Assembly: GCA_017654935.2 (NCBI GenBank)
Contig: CM065699.1
Span: 3,726,782-3,790,781 of the forward strand
Length of the DNA: 64,000 bases
Reading direction: 5' to 3'
Source: Phymorhynchus buccinoides
Taxonomy: Eukaryota > Mollusca > Gastropoda > Neogastropoda > Raphitomidae
Positions within the stretch are counted from its first letter, which is position 1, and each line of letters starts with the position of its first letter. Below, piece after piece: positions 52,054-64,000 of the stretch. The position numbers and the translations under genes are program-made. Below the pieces are notes generated by a model. That model had not been told where the DNA came from and searched no databases. It saw only the letters and a list, made by a program, of their open reading frames with translations.

Positions 52054-52830
52054 GGGTAGGGAGGGTGTAAAGGAGATTTGGGGATAGGGAGGGTGTGAAG
52101 GAGATTTGGGGATAGGGAGGGTGTAAAGGAGATTTGGGGATAGGGAGGGTGTAAAGGAGATTTGGGGATAGAGAGGGTGTAAAGGAGATTTGGGGATAGG
52201 GAGGGTGTAAAGGAGATTTGGGGATAGAGAGGGTGTAAAGGAGATTTGGGGATAGGGAGGGTGTAAAGGAGATTTGGGGATAGGGAGGGTGTAAAGGAGA
52301 TTTGGGGATAGGGAGGGTGTAAAGGAGATTTGGGGATAGAGAGGGTGTAAAGGAGATTTGGGGATAGGGAGGGTGTAAAGGAGATTTGGGGATAGGGAGG
52401 GTGTAAAGGAGATTTGGGGATAGGGAGGGTGTAAAGGAGATTTGGGGATAGAGAGGGTGTAAAGGAGATTTGGGGATAGGGAGGGTGTAAAGGAGATTTG
52501 GGGATAGGGAGGGTGTAAAGGAGATTTGGGGATAGGGAGGGTGTAGGAGATTTGGGGATAGTGTGAAGGAGATTTGGGGATAGGGAGGGTGTAAAGGAGA
52601 TTTGGGGATAGGGAGGGTGTAAAGGAGATTTGGGGATAGGGAGGGTGTAAAGGAGATTTGGGGATAGAGAGGGTGTAAAGGAGATTTGGGGATAGGGAGG
52701 GTGTAAAGGAGATTTGGGGATAGGGAGGGTGTAAAGGAGATTTGGGGATAGAACATGTAAAGGAGATTTGGGGATAGAGAGGGTGTAAAGGAGATTTGGG
52801 GATAGGGAGGGTGTAAAGGAGATTTGGGGA
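52054..52830 (+). repeat. 28-bp minisatellite, ~28 copies
   Basis: Units GGAGATTTGGGGATAGGGAG..GGTGTAAA with G/A changes; G-rich strand. The 237-codon minus-strand frame is a 28-residue periodic artefact. Confidence 0.95.
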
Positions 52831-52839
52831 AGGGTGTAG

Positions 52840-53880
52840 GGGGAATAGGACTAGGGGGCGTGGATTAGGAGCAGATTAAACTTTTACCCTTGAGAACGAC
52901 AACGATAATAACTGATATCGAAACTATTCTTGAACATGTTCATTATTGGTATGAGTAATGTAGCGACTGCCTGTTTGATGAACTTGTGCACATCATGGTT
53001 TTAGCCTGTCAGTATGTCATTGTAGCATATCAAGTATGATATATTTAATGAAGACAGCATGCGTTATTTTGTGTCACATTCCTCGAAACATTAGATTAGA
53101 GGTAAGAGCATAGACAGTTAGATTTAATCACAACAAAGACCATCATTGGCAAATTTTACAATTTCAGTTTAATTTAATTCAGTACTCATTGTTGATTTTT
53201 CATTTTGTAACGTTTTGAATTTGCTAAGGAGTATGGAAGGTGTCTTATGCCTTAAAAAATCTGGATTAATTTCTGCTTATAATAATGAAAACTGGAAACT
53301 AGGAATTCTTTGTAATTTGGTAGATTACATTCTGTGCAGATATCTTTCCGTAAAATCTATAGTTTTGTATGGTGATGTCTTTCAGGGTTTTAAGTTATGT
53401 TAAAAACATGCAAATAAGAGTGTTACAATGGGAAGAGGACAAAGTTTTCAGACATGTTAAAAACATGCAAATAAGTGAAGAGGACAAAGTTTTCACAGAT
53501 TATGTGTATTTTCCTAAACAGACCTGAAACTGGGAAACTGGTAGATTTTATATCATAGCATGACACCTATCTTTCTTGTTTCTGTATTACTTTAGTTTGT
53601 CGTTGTATTTTTTGGCACGAAGAACCAAACAAATAGCAGTTTTCCTAAGAGAGCAAAAGTAAACGTTTTAGCTGGAGTCCTGAACGAAGACGAGAATAAA
53701 GAATGAAATATATAACCCCACGACAGGACGTCGACTGAGTGATGTGTACAAAGCTGTGCATATATAATGCTGACTGATCTCACGGGAGCCTGCTGGCCTC
53801 GTTGTCTGCCGGTGTAGTGGGCAGACGTTTCGTCTAGAAGCGGGGAGCAGAATCCAGTTGAGCTTGCTTGCCTGTATTCT
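52840..53880. other. AT-rich, no gene seen
   Basis: Holds only a short direct duplication (ACATGTTAAAAACATGCAAA at about 53399 and 53454). Confidence 0.45.
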
Positions 53881-54112
53881 TCATTTATTTCACTAGCGAT
53901 ACTCTAGTTGAAAGAAATTAAGGGTCGCCATGCATTTTGTGTAATTTCGCATATTGCTGCATAAGTAGGGTGCAAGCTTCCATGTGGTGACCGAAAACAT
54001 GTGACTAGAGTTTTTGTACTTGCCTGTGCCTTTCGTTCGTTTAACTTGTATACTAGTTGAAAGAAATTAAGGGTCACCGTACATTTTGTGTCATTTTGCA
54101 TATTGCTGCGTA
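53880..54112. repeat. Degenerate long-period repeat (TAGTTGAAAGAAATTAAGGG)
   Basis: Two copies here, with related ones at 54505-54600 and 55840-55960; the series is interrupted by other elements. Confidence 0.55.
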
Positions 54113-54420
54113 CAGGGGCACACGTACTGCATATTACGCGATCCGATTGTGACGATGTCTGTGAGTCACGATTCACGTGAAATACTTCTGAAAATGATTC
54201 TACTGTTTTCGTTCACTATGCTCATATAGACCCAATACACGAATTACACAAAATGTCTGATACAAAAGTACAAATATTTCATCAGATTCTTGTAACAGGG
54301 ACTACAAATATAGTGAACAAAGCAAGTAGGATTCCATTAGACAGTAGACTGTAGCGAGAATCATGCCTTACAAATGTCACAGTCAGATCGCATCATATGC
54401 ACTGTGTAGGGTGACATCTG
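54113..54420. mobile_element. MITE with GCATAT-GATC inverted ends
   Basis: Left GGGCACACGTACTGCATAT..CGATTGTGACGATG and inverted right CACAGTGCATATGATGCGAT; a fragment with the same left end lies near 10700-10790. Confidence 0.55.
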
Positions 54421-54589
54421 TCATTTGGTGATAGGAAGCAACAGTCCGTCGTGTTCCGTTACATGCCTGCCTGTACCGTTGACTCGTTGGACTAGCACCG
54501 GTAATACTAATAGACTAGTTGAAATAAATTGAGGGTCACCATGCAGGTATGGGCAGGGAGCAAGCTTTCACCTGGTGACCGGGAACATA

Positions 54590-55455
54590 TATGACCCAGC
54601 ACCACAAAAGGGACATCAAGTTGCTGGGCTAGTTTCTCACTGTTATATGTGACCCAGCACCACTAAAGGGACATTAAGTCGCTGGGCTAGTTTCTCACTG
54701 TTATATGTGACCCAGCACCACAAAAGGGACATTAAGTCGCTGGGCTAGTTTCTCACTGTAATATATGTGACCCAGCACCACAAAAGGGACATTAAGTCGC
54801 TGGGCTAGTTTCTCCCTGTTATATGTGACCCAGCACCATGGAAGGGACATTAAGTCGCTGGGCTAGTTTCTCACTGTTATATGTGACCCAGCACCACAAA
54901 AGGGACATTAAGTCGCTGGGCTAGTTTCTCACTGTTATATGTGACCCAGCACCACAAAAGGGACATTAAGTCGCTGGGCTAGTTTCTCCCTGTTATATGT
55001 GACCAGCACCACTAAAGGGACATTAAGTCGCTGGGATAGTTTCTCCCTGTTATATGTGACCCAGCACCATGGAAGGGACATTAAGTCGCTGGGCTAGTTT
55101 CTCACTGTTATATGTGACCCAGCACCATGGAAGGGACATTAAGTCGCTGGGCTAGTTTCTCACTGTTATATGTGACCCAGCACCACAAAAGGGACATGAA
55201 GTCGCTGGGCTAGTTTCTCACTGTTATATGTGACCCAGCACCACGAAAGGGACATTAAGTCGCTGGGCTAGTTTCTCACTGTTATATGTGACCCAGCACC
55301 ATGGAAGGGACATTAAGTCGCTGGGCTAGTTTCTCACTGTTATATGTGACCCAGCACCACGAAAGGGACATTAAGTCGATGGGCTAGTTTCTCACTGTTA
55401 TATGTGACCCAGCACCACGAAAGGGACATTAAGTCGCTGGGCTAGTTTCTCACAA
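54590..55455 (+). repeat. 58-bp array made of a transposon terminal repeat, ~15 copies
   Basis: Units TATATGTGACCCAGCACCAC..GGGACATTAAGTCGCTGG..GCTAGTTTCTCACTG. The last unit is the left terminal inverted repeat of the element at 55401-55831, so the TIR has been amplified outward. Confidence 0.9.
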
Positions 55456-55831
55456 CAGGCTTGCAAAGTCAAGAATCTTCTTTTTTTTTTCAATTTTGAG
55501 TTCTGAGTATTTTTGTGTTCTCTAACATCTTATCTTTCATATTTATAAAGGGCAATCTTTAATGTGTCCTCTAAATGGTCTTATATTAGTGTTTTAAAGC
55601 GAGTAGATCAATGCATTTTCTTCAGCTAGGCTAGACTTTAGATTGTATTTTCTTAAAATGGCCAACACGCTCCCTATAAATTTTAAATGGTCATAACTTT
55701 GGAAAGGAAAAAGATACAGGAATGGTTCTTGTATGATTAGAACAAGAATTGCCTGCAGTTTTCAACTGTATAATTTTCTTTGTATGGTGAGTTTGACACT
55801 TAATGTCTTTTTCGTGGTGCTGGGTCACATA
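55401..55831. mobile_element. TIR element TATGTGACCCAGCACCAC
   Basis: Left TATGTGACCCAGCACCACGA and inverted right TATGTGACCCAGCACCACGA as termini. The interior is homologous to the partial reverse copy at 10944-11211. No transposase. Confidence 0.75.
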
Positions 55832-56149
55832 TGTGAATAGAGCTTTCGTACTTGCATGTGCCCTTGGTTTGTTCAACTAGTAATATACTTGTTGCAATAA
55901 GTTATGGGTCATCCTACATTTTGTACAATTTCACGTATTGCTATATATCAGGGCTGAAACGCTTGATTGAGGGGGGCTTCTTCTCCGAAGACCCTCTCTT
56001 GTCCAGCTCTCTGTAGAGCTTCTTTTCACAGTAGGGGCAAAGATTTTCATGTATTAATTTTGATGATTGGGAATTCAGCCAGCATTGCTCTTCATTTTTT
56101 CTCGATTTGTATGATTGGCTGTGTTAAATTCTGAAGGTGAAATATGGGC

Positions 56150-56810
56150 GGTGACTCTGTGTGTGTTTGTGCGCGCGCATGTGTGTGTGTATGTATGTGG
56201 GTGTGTGTAGCTGAGAAAGAAAAAGGGAAAGAGGCATATGTGTATGTGCGTACGTGCATGTATGTATGTGGGTGTGTGTAGCTGAGAAAGAAAAAGGGAA
56301 AGAGGCATATGTGTATGTGCGTACGTGCATGTATGTATGTGGGTGTGTGTAGCTGAGAAAGAAAAAGGGAAAGAGGCATAATTATGTGTATGTGCGTACG
56401 TGCATGTATGTATGTGGGTGAGTGTAGCTGAGAAAGAAAAAGGGAAAGAGGCATATGTGTATGTGCGTACGTGCATGTATGTATGTGGGTGTGTGTAGCT
56501 GAGAAAGAAAAAGGGAAAGAGGCATAATTATGTGTATGTGCGTACGTGCATGTATGTATGTGGGTGAGTGTAGCTGAGAAAGAAAAAGGGAAAGAGGCAT
56601 ATGTGTATGTGCGTACGTGCATGTATGTATGTGGGTGTGTGTAGCTGAGAAAGAAAAAGGGAAAGAGGCATAATTATGTGTATGTGCGTACGTGCATGTA
56701 TGTATGTGGGTGAGTGTAGCTGAGAAAGAAAAAGGGAAAGAGGCATATGTGTATGTGCGTACGTGCATGTATGTATGTGGGTGAGTGTAGCTGAGAAAGA
56801 AAAAAAGTGA
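56150..56810 (+). repeat. 71-75-bp array, ~9 copies
   Basis: Units GTGTATGTGCGTACGTGCAT..GTAGCTGAGAAAGAAAAAGG..GAAAGAGGCATA, two subtypes (with or without an extra AATT) alternating in part. Confidence 0.93.
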
Positions 56811-57039
56811 AGAGGCTGAATATGTGTACATTTTTGCATTTAACAAAACTGTATTAAGTTATATACAACACTGCAGTAGTTGTGTCCTGATACAGATTGT
56901 GATTTCACTGGTGGGGATGCACACGTTTTGTTGCTGCGTTGGTAAAGGGTCGTATCTTATGTACATTTTGTTTGTCTCTTTTCTCTAACCATATCTGCTA
57001 GCCACATATAAAAGTTGCCTGGTAGAACAAATAAAATGT

Positions 57040-57185
57040 TATGGATTATAAGGCGATATTTTTTTCCCAGACTGAGACCCCTGCGCCTTATAATTTGATG
57101 AAAAATATAGTAAGAAAGTGTAATAACATAATCTGAATTTTGTGTAAAATTTTGTGAGTGCGCCTTATAGTCCGAAAAATATGGT
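57040..57185. mobile_element. TATAAGGCGC-type MITE, copy 5
   Basis: GGATTATAAGGCGATA at the left and CGCCTTATAGTCCGAAAAAT at the right, with CAGACTGAGACCCCTG inside. Confidence 0.65.
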
Positions 57186-57530
57186 GATATACTGTACAGT
57201 GCGAGACCAAATTCTTTATTATACATTGCATGGTGTCATCTTATGAGAAATGTGTTTCAACACATGTATTTGGATTATTCTCTGGAGTTTCATTATTCAG
57301 ACTTTATCTATTAAAAAAGACAACCAAACTTAGAATAGTTACTTTGCTCTTCAGAGGTTATGAAAGGAAAAATATTGGTTGAATTAATAATTGCAAACTT
57401 TCAGTTAGCCACATTAAAGTTTCCGCTTCAACGACTTTTGCCCAGTTTTTTTAAATTTTTTATAAGGGCTTGATGTCAGAAAGGAAATCGGTTTTTATTA
57501 CATTTTGACTTTTCTTCCAATTAACATATT

Positions 57531-58050
57531 GCCGTCCGCATGCGAAAGAGACGTAACTCAAATTTGGTCATCTTGGATGTGTTGGACTTACCAGCTGATC
57601 TAGACAAGCTGCATCATCTAACAAAGCTGTAAAACAACAATTTGCAAAGAAAAAACACTGATGGTGACGATAAAAAAAAAAATCAAAATGACGTTATGTG
57701 GCCTGAGATGACCAAAATATTGAGTTTCCAGTCCTCGTGTGAAGTGACGTCATTCGACTTACGTCTCTTTTGCATGCGGGCGACGATATATATCGCCGTT
57801 TGCAGATCATACAGACATAAGTCAAAGTTGGTCAACTTCGATGTGTTGGACCTTCCAGTTGATCAAGACAAACTGCATCATCTAACAAAGCTGTGAAACA
57901 ACAACTTGCAAAAATAAACACCCATGGTGATGCTAAAAGAAGAAAAATGACATCATTTGACTTGAAATGACCGAAATATTGAGTTTTCAGTGAATCATGT
58001 GAAGTGACGTCTGACTTGCGTCTCTTTGATTTGCACACAGCGATATAATA
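57531..58050. mobile_element. Two adjacent homologous MITEs
   Basis: 57531-57783 and 57786-58050 are direct homologues (TGTTGGAC, AACTGCATCATCTAACAAAG, GAAGTGACGTC). Each is bounded by inverted ends of the type GCATGC.AAAGAGACGTAA, and the second sits between ATATATCGC and GCGATATAAT. Confidence 0.65.
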
Positions 58051-58055
58051 TTTCA

Positions 58056-60320
58056 AATCAGAAACTGTTCATAGTCTAGTTATGTTGCTTTTTTATTTTC
58101 GTTTTCAATTGCTCCACTCAGCAATTATTTTCACCACTTGAATATTTATTCTTCAATATGCCCCCGCCCCCCCTCACTCTTAATTTGTTTTTTTAGCAAT
58201 ACAACATTTTGTATGGGTCTGGTATTAATTATATTTATTACTTTCAGTGCAGAAGTTATCTTAAAAAATCAATTCAGCAAGGGTCTTTTTTCCCCATATC
58301 TTTTTGTTTGAGCTTTTTACTTTAGGGAGTGGTTTATGATTCTATTAAATGTTCCTATTGTGTATTGTGCTTCTTCAGAAGACAAACCTATCGAAGGCAT
58401 ATCATTTAAGCATTGGAAACTATGTACATAGCAATCTATTTATTTCTGATTTTAACGCTTTCTTGGTATATGTGAGCACTGGTTGTAGACACATACGCTA
58501 TGATAAACAAGAATATAAATTTCACAGTAAAATTCTGATGAAGAAATGTATATAAAATCTTTCTTTCAGTTGTATCCTTACCATTCCTCCTGTGAGAAAA
58601 AAGTGTTCAAATATGATTGAGATTTTATCTTGTCTTGTCGCATGGTTGCAATGGTGTTTTTTCTCAATTGTAGTGACTATATAAAATTATAGCATTCAGC
58701 ATGTTATGAACAAAAACTTATTGTATGAAATCGAAATGTAATGAAAGAATGTGTTACTTTAAACATTTTTTATATTTCATGTTAGCGGACATTACGTGAG
58801 TGAGCAAATCCTGAATTACCAATATTACCATGTCATTATTTTTAAAAAAAGAAAGATTATTTAACATAGAGTAGGATTTGAAATCTTCAATCTTCTTCTG
58901 CATTCAATATTGTGACTGTCAAAGTGCACTACTGTTAATGCAGTACTTCAGTGTGTCAGTATTATTGTCGGACATTCATGACATTCTTGCCTTCCTTTCT
59001 CGTTTTCCCCTTGATATTGAACCACACGAAATAAGTAATGCATGTGTAATTCTGTGTGTGATGGTGTTTGTTGTGAGCGCGTGCTTAGGCGGAGATTATA
59101 AACGTGTATTTGATTAAAACAATCTCGTGTTTGTGTTTCAGTTACCTATTTTTCACTTACAGTGGAGTACTCTTATCACAACACTGGATAACAGGAACTA
59201 TTGGTTAACGCACAAAGTCTGTTTCCACTGAAGAAACCCCTCTTTATTATCACTTAATGCTTAACAAAAAAAATACTGGTTAACACACACAAACATCTGT
59301 GTCCACTGTATAGATTAAATCTGTAATCAGCAATCTGGACTGTAATAGCTTTTTCACTTCTTTTTTTGTTTGTTTGCTGCTTCTGGTGATTAAAAATGAT
59401 TTCTTATTTCTGGTACACTTGTACCTGTGAAAGCATCACAATAACTGATTGAAATAAAAGACAAGATTCAAAATAAAACTGTCTGTCTGTCTCTCTTCTT
59501 GTTTATCAGTTTATGGATGGAATATCATCGACACTGGCTTTTCCTTTCATTCTGAAACTGAACATTTGCTGAGATATGGGTGTTGCGGTTCTGTTTCATC
59601 TTCTTATAATTTTGCTCTTTATCTTTTTCCCCCTAACGCTCTTTCCAACCAGTTTCTCTCTTATCTCTTGAGCTACAAAGTGAGAATGAATCTTGTGTAG
59701 TTTGATTTTATGAAGTCATTCCATTGTGTGAAGATCGGGCAATAATTTGTGAAGTTGCTCATAGGATAGAGAGAGAGAAAAAGAGATAGAGATTACATTT
59801 TCTTTGATCTCCAATTTCTTCTGCTTCTTTTTTCTGTTTATGTTTTTAAGAACCCTGTTGCTTTTTTGAAATGATCTTTTTTCATGAATGTGTGTCAAAT
59901 TTCAAATCCAACTTCTTTGTGAAAGCATTAAATGTTTCTGGAATGTTTGTCGCTTGGCTGTGTGAAACTGTGCATTATCAGAAATTACTCTTTTTCTTTT
60001 GAAACCGTGTTCAATGATTGGCATTTGACACTCATGGTTGGACATACATGTACGTATGTACATGTTCATCATTTGTTGTATTCATTTGTATAGCTTGTAA
60101 TGAAAAGATAATAAATAGAGATAAAGTTCAACATTCTTTTAAGTGTTTGGCTTGATGCTTGTATGCTTGGGTTTGCCTGGTGTCTTGATTTTTTGTTTTT
60201 TGTTGCTGTCCCAAGTACAATGGCATTGCTCTCACGCCACTTATTCCAAGTCCCAACTTACAGCCACACCCCAGTTTGTCAGTTCGCAGAATCTGAAACC
60301 AGCAGTCCAAGGGGAGCGAA
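58056..60320. other. AT-rich, no gene seen
   Basis: No array, named repeat or credible coding exon. Several AATAAA motifs (about 59452, 59472 and 60109) have no gene attached on this evidence. Confidence 0.45.
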
Positions 60321-60325
60321 TCTAT

Positions 60326-60592
60326 CAGGCATCAGAATTGTCAGTGGATCAGAGGATTTCAGAGGATTAAGAATTTCTGACAGAGGATTGGCTTCTCCTG
60401 TCAGAGGTTTTGCCTTTGTATTGAGTGTTATCCTTTGTGTTAAGCAGCATTTTAAAGTGATTTATCACTACATTAAGCCTTTTTGGTGGTGTTGGGAACT
60501 CATTTCAGTGTTGTCCCCCTATAATCCGGGGCCTTGATGGCTCTTTTACCACGGTTTTCAGAGGATTGGACTTCAGACTATTCTGATGCCTG
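60326..60592. mobile_element. MITE CAGGCATCAGAAT, copy 2
   Basis: Inverted ends CAGGCATCAGAATTGTC and CAGGCATCAGAATAGTC, perfect 6-bp TSD ATCTAT at 60320-60325 and 60593-60598. Confidence 0.85.
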
Positions 60593-61074
60593 ATCTATGT
60601 TAGGCCGCCAGGAGGAAAGCAACTGAGGAGACACTGCACTGCTGCTGAGTCACCTCGGTGGAGTTCAGTGGAGCCTGTTCTGAGCTAGCATATGCAGGAC
60701 ATCACCTACTAAATCTCATACTGGCGACAATAATGTGTTGGTCGCTGAGCCAGCATGAGTGAAGTCTTCCTCCGAGAGCGAAGATTCTCTGATTGTCTCA
60801 GTCTGTCTCTCAGTCTGTCTGTCTTTTTCTCTCTCTCTCTGTCAGTGTGGTGTTTGTGAGTCTGTCTGTCTGTCTGTTGTCTCTCTCTGTGCATGTGGCA
60901 TAAACCCATAAGATCGTATATTAACATAATACACTATTTGTAGCGCCCTATGAAAAATCATTAAAAAAAATATTTAAATTGAGTAGGCTGTCTCCGAGAT
61001 TAACAAAAAGTTAATTAATTCAGTGCCAAAGATCAAGGTCAACTATGTTATAGTGATTTGTTGAGACCCATCAG

Positions 61075-61490
61075 CCTCAGCTAGTAGTGATATAGAAACA
61101 CCCGAAGGTGCTGATGGGACCCAGGGATGCACCAGCCATGCCTGCCCTATCAACACGAGAGCAGCCCTGCCCCAGCCCTGGAAGTCCGTGTTGTGTTACT
61201 GGGGAGCAGGCACACACGGGACATTCCATTAAGCATACAAGGCACATAGCTACTCCCGGCTTGGTGACCATCGGATACGATACAAAGGAGTCCTTGCGAA
61301 ATGTCCCCATGGGTGTACCAGTCCATTTTTCATGACTGCAGAGCCCACCGGCAAAAGACACCCACTCAGAAACCAGAACGCATCCATCAGCCCCCAAAAA
61401 GGACAGACGAGGCCAGTGCATCCCTGACAAAGCCACAGGCTCTCGCCTTACGGACTTATGCCTCAGAAGAGAGTCCCAGAATGTGGTCTT
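61075..61490. other. GC-richer unidentified block
   Basis: Base composition is clearly different from the AT-rich surroundings. Frames are open on both strands in parts, but I recognise no protein. It could be the 5' part of an unrecognised retroelement. Confidence 0.4.
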
Positions 61491-61564
61491 ATTTGTGGTG
61501 TAGTAATACACCAGAAAAAAATAAATGTGAAGCAATTCTTTGCAAAGTATCACACAATACTCTG

Positions 61565-62278
61565 CAGACAGACAGAGGAAGAAACAGAGTAAGGAAGAAA
61601 CAGGCAGAGGAAGAAACAGAGTAAGGAAGAAACAGACAGAGGAAGAAACAGACAGAGGAAGAAACAGACAGAGGAAGAAACAGACAGAGGAAGAAACAGA
61701 CAGGAAGAAACAGACAGAGGAAGAAACAGACAGGAAGAAACAGACAGAGGAAGAAACAGACAGAGGAAGAAACAGACAGGAAGAAACAGACAGACAGAGG
61801 AAGAAACAGACAGACAGAGGAAGAAACAGACAGACAGAGGAAGAAACAGACAGACAGAGGAAGAAACAGACAGACAGAAACAGAAGAAACAGACAGACAG
61901 AAGAAACAGACAAAGGAAGAAACAGACAGAGGAAGAAACAGACAGACAGAGGAAGGAACAGACAGGAAGAAACAGACAGACAGAGGAAGAAACAGACAGA
62001 GGAAGAACCAGACAGGAAGAAACAGACAGACAGAGGAAGGAACAGACAGGAAGAAACAGACAGACAGAGGAAGAAACAGACAGAGGAAGAAACAGACAGG
62101 AAGAAACAGACAGACAGAGGAAGAAACAGACAGGAAGAAACAGGCAGAGGAAGAAACAGACAAAGGAAGAAACAGACAGAGGAAGAAACAGACAGGAAGA
62201 AACAGGCAGACAGAGGAAGAAACAGACACACAGAGGAAGAAACAGACAGAGGAAGAAACAGACAGACAGAGGGAGAAA
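61565..62278 (+). repeat. 16-bp minisatellite GACAGAGGAAGAAACA, ~45 copies
   Basis: Imperfect units with GACA insertions. All long frames on both strands (up to about 400 codons) are repeat artefacts. Confidence 0.95.
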
Positions 62279-62459
62279 CATAATAATAATAATAATAGTG
62301 AATCATTTATATAGCGCATTCCTCCACCAATGTGGAGCTCTATGCGCTTAACAACAACAAAAATTAAAAGCAACAAATTCAACAACAAAACGAAATAATC
62401 GCTCACGCACATGCAAATAGGCATACACATACACACCCCACCCACACATACACGCACAT

Positions 62460-62465
<6 letters not shown>

Positions 62466-62549
<84 letters not shown>
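62466..62549 (+). repeat. (CA)n microsatellite inside the LINE 3' UTR
   Basis: About 84 bp of pure CA. Confidence 0.95.
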
Positions 62550-62551
<2 letters not shown>

Positions 62552-62628
62552 CCATCACCACCACTCACCCCACCCAAAAAACACAATACAAAATACAATC
62601 AGTTGAACAAAGCATCAACATACACACA

Positions 62629-62758
<130 letters not shown>

Positions 62759-62854
62759 ACAAAGCTGACGTACACATTGCAGTCAACACACAGTGAAACT
62801 AATATGGGGGGAGGGGAGTGTGTGTGTGAGAATAGAGTCCAGAAGTAATGTGGC

Positions 62855-64000
62855 CTAAAGGTTGTGATGTAGCTTGAACAGGTGGGTCTTGAGAGCTGAT
62901 TTGAACATTGCAAGGACTGGATATGGCGGATTTCGCGTGGTAAGGAGTTCCAAACTGATGGGGCCGAAAAGGAAAAGGAGCGCTCACCAAACATTTTTGT
63001 TCGTGTACTAGGAACACAGAGAATTTTGGAATCTGAAGATGACCGCAATTGCCTTGATGGAGTATAGACAGAAAGCATGTCAGAAATGTAGCTAGGGGCA
63101 TTTCCAGAGAAATAAGAATGACATAGAGTGGAAATTTTGTAGTCAATACGTGCTTTGATGGAAAGCCAATGAAGGGATATCAGGAGTGGTTGAACATGAT
63201 GATACTTAGAGACCTTGAAGACAAGTCTGGCAGCAGAGTTCTGGACTTTTTGAAGCTTGTCAATGAGGTGTTGGGGGCAGCCATACAAGAGTGAATTACA
63301 ATAATCTAGTTTAGAGAGAACAAAAGCGCAGACTAGTATTTTAGTAGTATCTATAGACAGGAGATGGCGAATCGTACCAATGCGACGCAGCTCACAGTAT
63401 GCTGACCGACAGATAGTTTGAACTTGTGAGTCAACACTCATATCTTGAGAGATGTGGAAGCCAAGATTTCTAGCAGAAGGAGAAAAAGGTATTTGAGTGT
63501 CACAGACAGAGATGGAATCAGGCTTTGGGTACGAAAGTTTTCTAGATGGAGAGTGGATGAACAAGGCCTCCGTTTTGTTGTCATTCAGCTTCAGTTTGTT
63601 TTGTAGGCCTAGCATCCATGATTTGATGTTGCGAATGCAGAATTCAAGTGAAGATATAGAAGGAAGAATGGTAGATGGGGATACAGGCTTGTGGAGTTGT
63701 GTATCATCAGCAAAAGACTGAGAATCAACTGAATGAGAAGTGATCAACTCGGACAGGGGTTTAGTGTACATGATGAAGAGGACTGGTCCAAGTACTGTCT
63801 CCTGTCGGTGTCTACTGTCACATGTGAGGCCAACCATTGCAGAAGATGAGTCATTGATGGAGACAGACTGAGTTCGACCAGAAAGGTAAGACGAGAACCA
63901 TGACAGAGCAGTGCTTGATATTCCATAGGTGATTTGAAGCCTCTTAAGGAGTATATGGTGGTCAATAGTATCAAAAGCAGCTGAAAGATCCAAAAGAGTT
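62855..64000 (-). pseudogene. LINE ORF2 reverse transcriptase, C-terminal part, damaged
   Basis: Visible motifs are DLSAAFDTIDHHIL (RT block A), SWFSSYLSGRTQSV, VLGPVLFIMYT (after a damaged GVPQGS block), FADDTQL (catalytic FADD), KTEALF, LDYCNSLLYG and [12 protein letters not shown]. The PQG motif is replaced by DSRHRQET with a 6-nt length change, so the copy is probably inactive. Near 62915 the frame is shifted: the neighbouring frame gives MFKSALKTHLFKLHHNL and a stop at 62855, which is the likely ancestral end. The continuation into the CT tract as RERERE is an artefact. The ORF start lies outside the window. Confidence 0.9.

Noticed and set aside
52043..52756. 237-codon minus-strand ORF (YPQISFTPSLSPNLL repeats)
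   Set aside because: Pure product of the 28-bp minisatellite; no promoter, homology or non-repetitive segment.
55691..62280. Additional protein-coding gene in the right third
   Set aside because: Scanned for exons with GT-AG flanks and conserved protein blocks; none was convincing before the LINE.
61077..62598. Long ORFs of up to about 400 codons on both strands
   Set aside because: Low-complexity translations of the 16-bp GACAGAGGAAGAAACA array and flanking microsatellites.

Overview
The window is animal (metazoan) nuclear DNA. It holds spliced genes with GT-AG introns, two widely conserved eukaryotic genes, LINE, SINE and DNA-transposon debris, and a very heavy load of mini- and microsatellites. 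The proteins and repeat style suggest an invertebrate, most likely a mollusc such as a gastropod. That placement is inference, because no species-diagnostic marker is present.

Layout: (1) 1-7943, minus strand: the 5' part of TTC5 (tetratricopeptide repeat protein 5, Strap). Four coding exons are readable (181 codons); the rest of the gene lies left of base 1. (2) 7944-8361: a 418-bp divergent intergenic region, presumably a shared promoter, filled mostly by a GC/GT alternating tract. (3) 8362-49695, plus strand: the phosphoinositide phosphatase Sac1 (SACM1L). Seventeen complete coding exons splice in frame, and the start of one more (exon 14) is present. The catalytic CX5R motif, two C-terminal membrane segments and a KXKXX retrieval tail can all be read. 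(4) 49696-62280: presumed 3' UTR, then gene-poor DNA with five large tandem arrays and several short transposons. (5) 62283-64000, minus strand: the 3' end of a LINE reverse transcriptase that continues past the window.

The most remarkable property is where the tandem arrays sit. At least 11 of the 18 Sac1 exons (4, 5, 7, 8, 9, 11, 12, 14, 15, 16, 18) and two TTC5 exons (3, 4) have head-to-tail arrays whose repeat unit contains the exon edge plus its splice site. Acceptor-side arrays end in the complete exon as the last copy. Donor-side arrays begin with the complete exon as the first copy. Unit lengths run from 46 to 127 bp and copy numbers from 2 to about 170. A further array of 31 units in intron 4 is a decayed copy of exon 4 itself. 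The 8-kb array of a 46-bp unit is made from the acceptor and first codons of exon 14; the rest of that exon (about 17 codons) is not found anywhere between exons 13 and 15. The gene is therefore either broken here or misassembled.

TTC5 (tubulin mRNA autoregulation, p53/p300 cofactor) and Sac1 (PI4P phosphatase of ER and Golgi) have no known shared pathway. Their link here is positional: head-to-head, with the same type of junction-spanning repeats.
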